From: GCA-2861595 sp035526335 | GTDB lineage: Bacteria > Actinomycetota > Acidimicrobiia > Acidimicrobiales > GCA-2861595 | Direction of reading: 5' to 3' | DNA length: 64,000 bases | Assembly: GCA_035526335.1 (NCBI GenBank) | Contig: DATLCN010000007.1 | Span: 1-64,000, forward strand | In this document: positions 63,533 to 64,000 of the stretch, piece by piece | How the letters are laid out: every line of letters starts with the position of its first letter | How positions within the stretch are numbered: the stretch's first letter is position 1 | Made by a program: the position numbers and the translations under genes | The notes under the pieces: generated by a model | The model's input: only the letters and a program-made list of their open reading frames with translations | What the model was told of the DNA's origin: nothing | The model's database searches: none

Positions 63533-64000
63533 GCGGGCCTGGGCTGTACGCCGATGTCGTCGGCCAGGACCGTGCCGTCGCCCAGCTGGTGGCCGCCGCC
63601 CGGGCGCCCGTACACGCCTACCTTCTGGTCGGGCCGGCGGGCACGGGTACCCGGGAGGCGGCCCGCTCCTTCGCCGCCGCCCTCCTCTGCGCCGGCGGCG
63701 GTTGCTCCAACTGCGAGGCTTGCCGGCGGGTGCTGGCCTGCGTCCACCCCGACGTCCGCTTCTTCGAGCGCACCGGCGCCTCGCTGCGGGTGGAGGAGAT
63801 CAAACCCATCGTGGAGGCCGCCTTCCTCAGCCCGGCGGAGGCGCCCCGCAAGGTCCTGGTGCTGGTCGACTTCCACCTCGTCGCGGAGCAGTACCCCCGG
63901 CTGCTGAAGACCATCGAGGAGCCGCCCCCCACCACGGTGTTCGTCGTCCTGGCCGAGCTGGTCCCGCCCGAGCTGTCCACCATCGCCAGCCGGTGCGTGC
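63529..64000 (+). CDS. holB: DNA polymerase III delta' subunit (3' partial)
   Basis: The window ends within this gene; 157 codons are seen. The start overlaps the tmk stop by 4 bp. AAA+ clamp-loader features: VVGQDRAVAQLVAA, VHAYLLVGPAGTG, a zinc-finger-like CSNCEACRRVLACVHPDV and RKVLVLVDFHLV, KTIEEPPPTTVFVVL. The P-loop reads GPAGTGTRE without the lysine, consistent with delta' being unable to hydrolyse ATP. Confidence 0.92.
   Translation, partial: MSGPGLYADVVGQDRAVAQLVAAARAPVHAYLLVGPAGTGTREAARSFAAALLCAGGGCSNCEACRRVLACVHPDVRFFERTGASLRVEEIKPIVEAAFLSPAEAPRKVLVLVDFHLVAEQYPRLLKTIEEPPPTTVFVVLAELVPPELSTIASRCV

Overview
The window is GC-rich, densely coded bacterial DNA. It looks like a high-GC actinobacterium (Actinomycetota), possibly of the Acidimicrobiia or a neighbouring lineage. 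The evidence is a WhiB regulator, paired Get3/ArsA-like ATPases next to whiB and a PonA2-type penicillin-binding protein (an order known from mycobacteria), a GlnR-like regulator beside glutamine synthetase, a two-gene-F Tad pilus cluster with a class E-like sortase, many GTG/TTG starts and frequent 4-bp ATGA/GTGA overlaps. The class is inference; no rRNA is present.

Positions 1 to 11469 are accessory DNA stacked on the 3' end of a tRNA-Pro(CGG) gene (minus strand, 11395-11469). A 48-bp copy of the tRNA 3' half (1864-1911) is repeated exactly at 11394-11441 and bounds a 9.5-kb integrated element, here called B. B carries a Doc-type toxin-antitoxin pair, a PaeR7I/XhoI-like restriction-modification system whose methylase promoter overlaps a LexA-type box, a NERD-domain membrane protein, a frameshifted gene, a membrane-anchored metalloprotease, an excisionase and an integrase that has lost its catalytic middle. 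To its left lies the end of a second, related element, A: a two-gene nucleotidyltransferase (AbiEii-like) module whose toxin gene is frameshifted and fused to an excisionase, followed only by the last codons of an integrase. Both elements keep paired putative arm sites spaced 11 bp, about 60 bp from the att core. The pair of elements looks immobilised.

From 11.5 kb onward the sequence reads as core chromosome. 11.5-24.8 kb: a receiver protein, a STAS protein, two ArsA/Get3 ATPases, NfeD, WhiB, SelB, SelA, a Rieske protein, a bifunctional PBP, a catalytically dead trypsin-like protein and a PAS kinase lacking its phospho-accepting histidine. 24.8-32.6 kb: a cell-wall amidase with circularly permuted domain order, Mrp and ErpA-type Fe-S assembly proteins, a thioredoxin-like lipoprotein, a compact xanthine-dehydrogenase-like fusion with RidA, and a glnA/glnR-like pair. 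32.6-40.2 kb: a drug/polysaccharide-type ABC exporter, an O-antigen-ligase-like protein, a glycosyltransferase-FkbM fusion and GDP-L-fucose synthesis genes. 40.4-43.5 kb: NAD synthetase, a group 2 sigma factor and tRNA-Sec, which completes much of the selenocysteine route begun by selA/selB.

44.1-51.9 kb is a cell-surface region: a Tad/Flp pilus operon, an LPRTG surface protein, a sortase and a fibronectin-type III anchored protein. 52-64 kb holds an anti-sigma/anti-anti-sigma pair, an OB-fold protein, two TrkA-type K+ channel regulators, a proton pyrophosphatase, DedA, topoisomerase I, a TIGR03086-like protein, an MFS exporter, thymidylate kinase and the start of the DNA polymerase III delta' gene.
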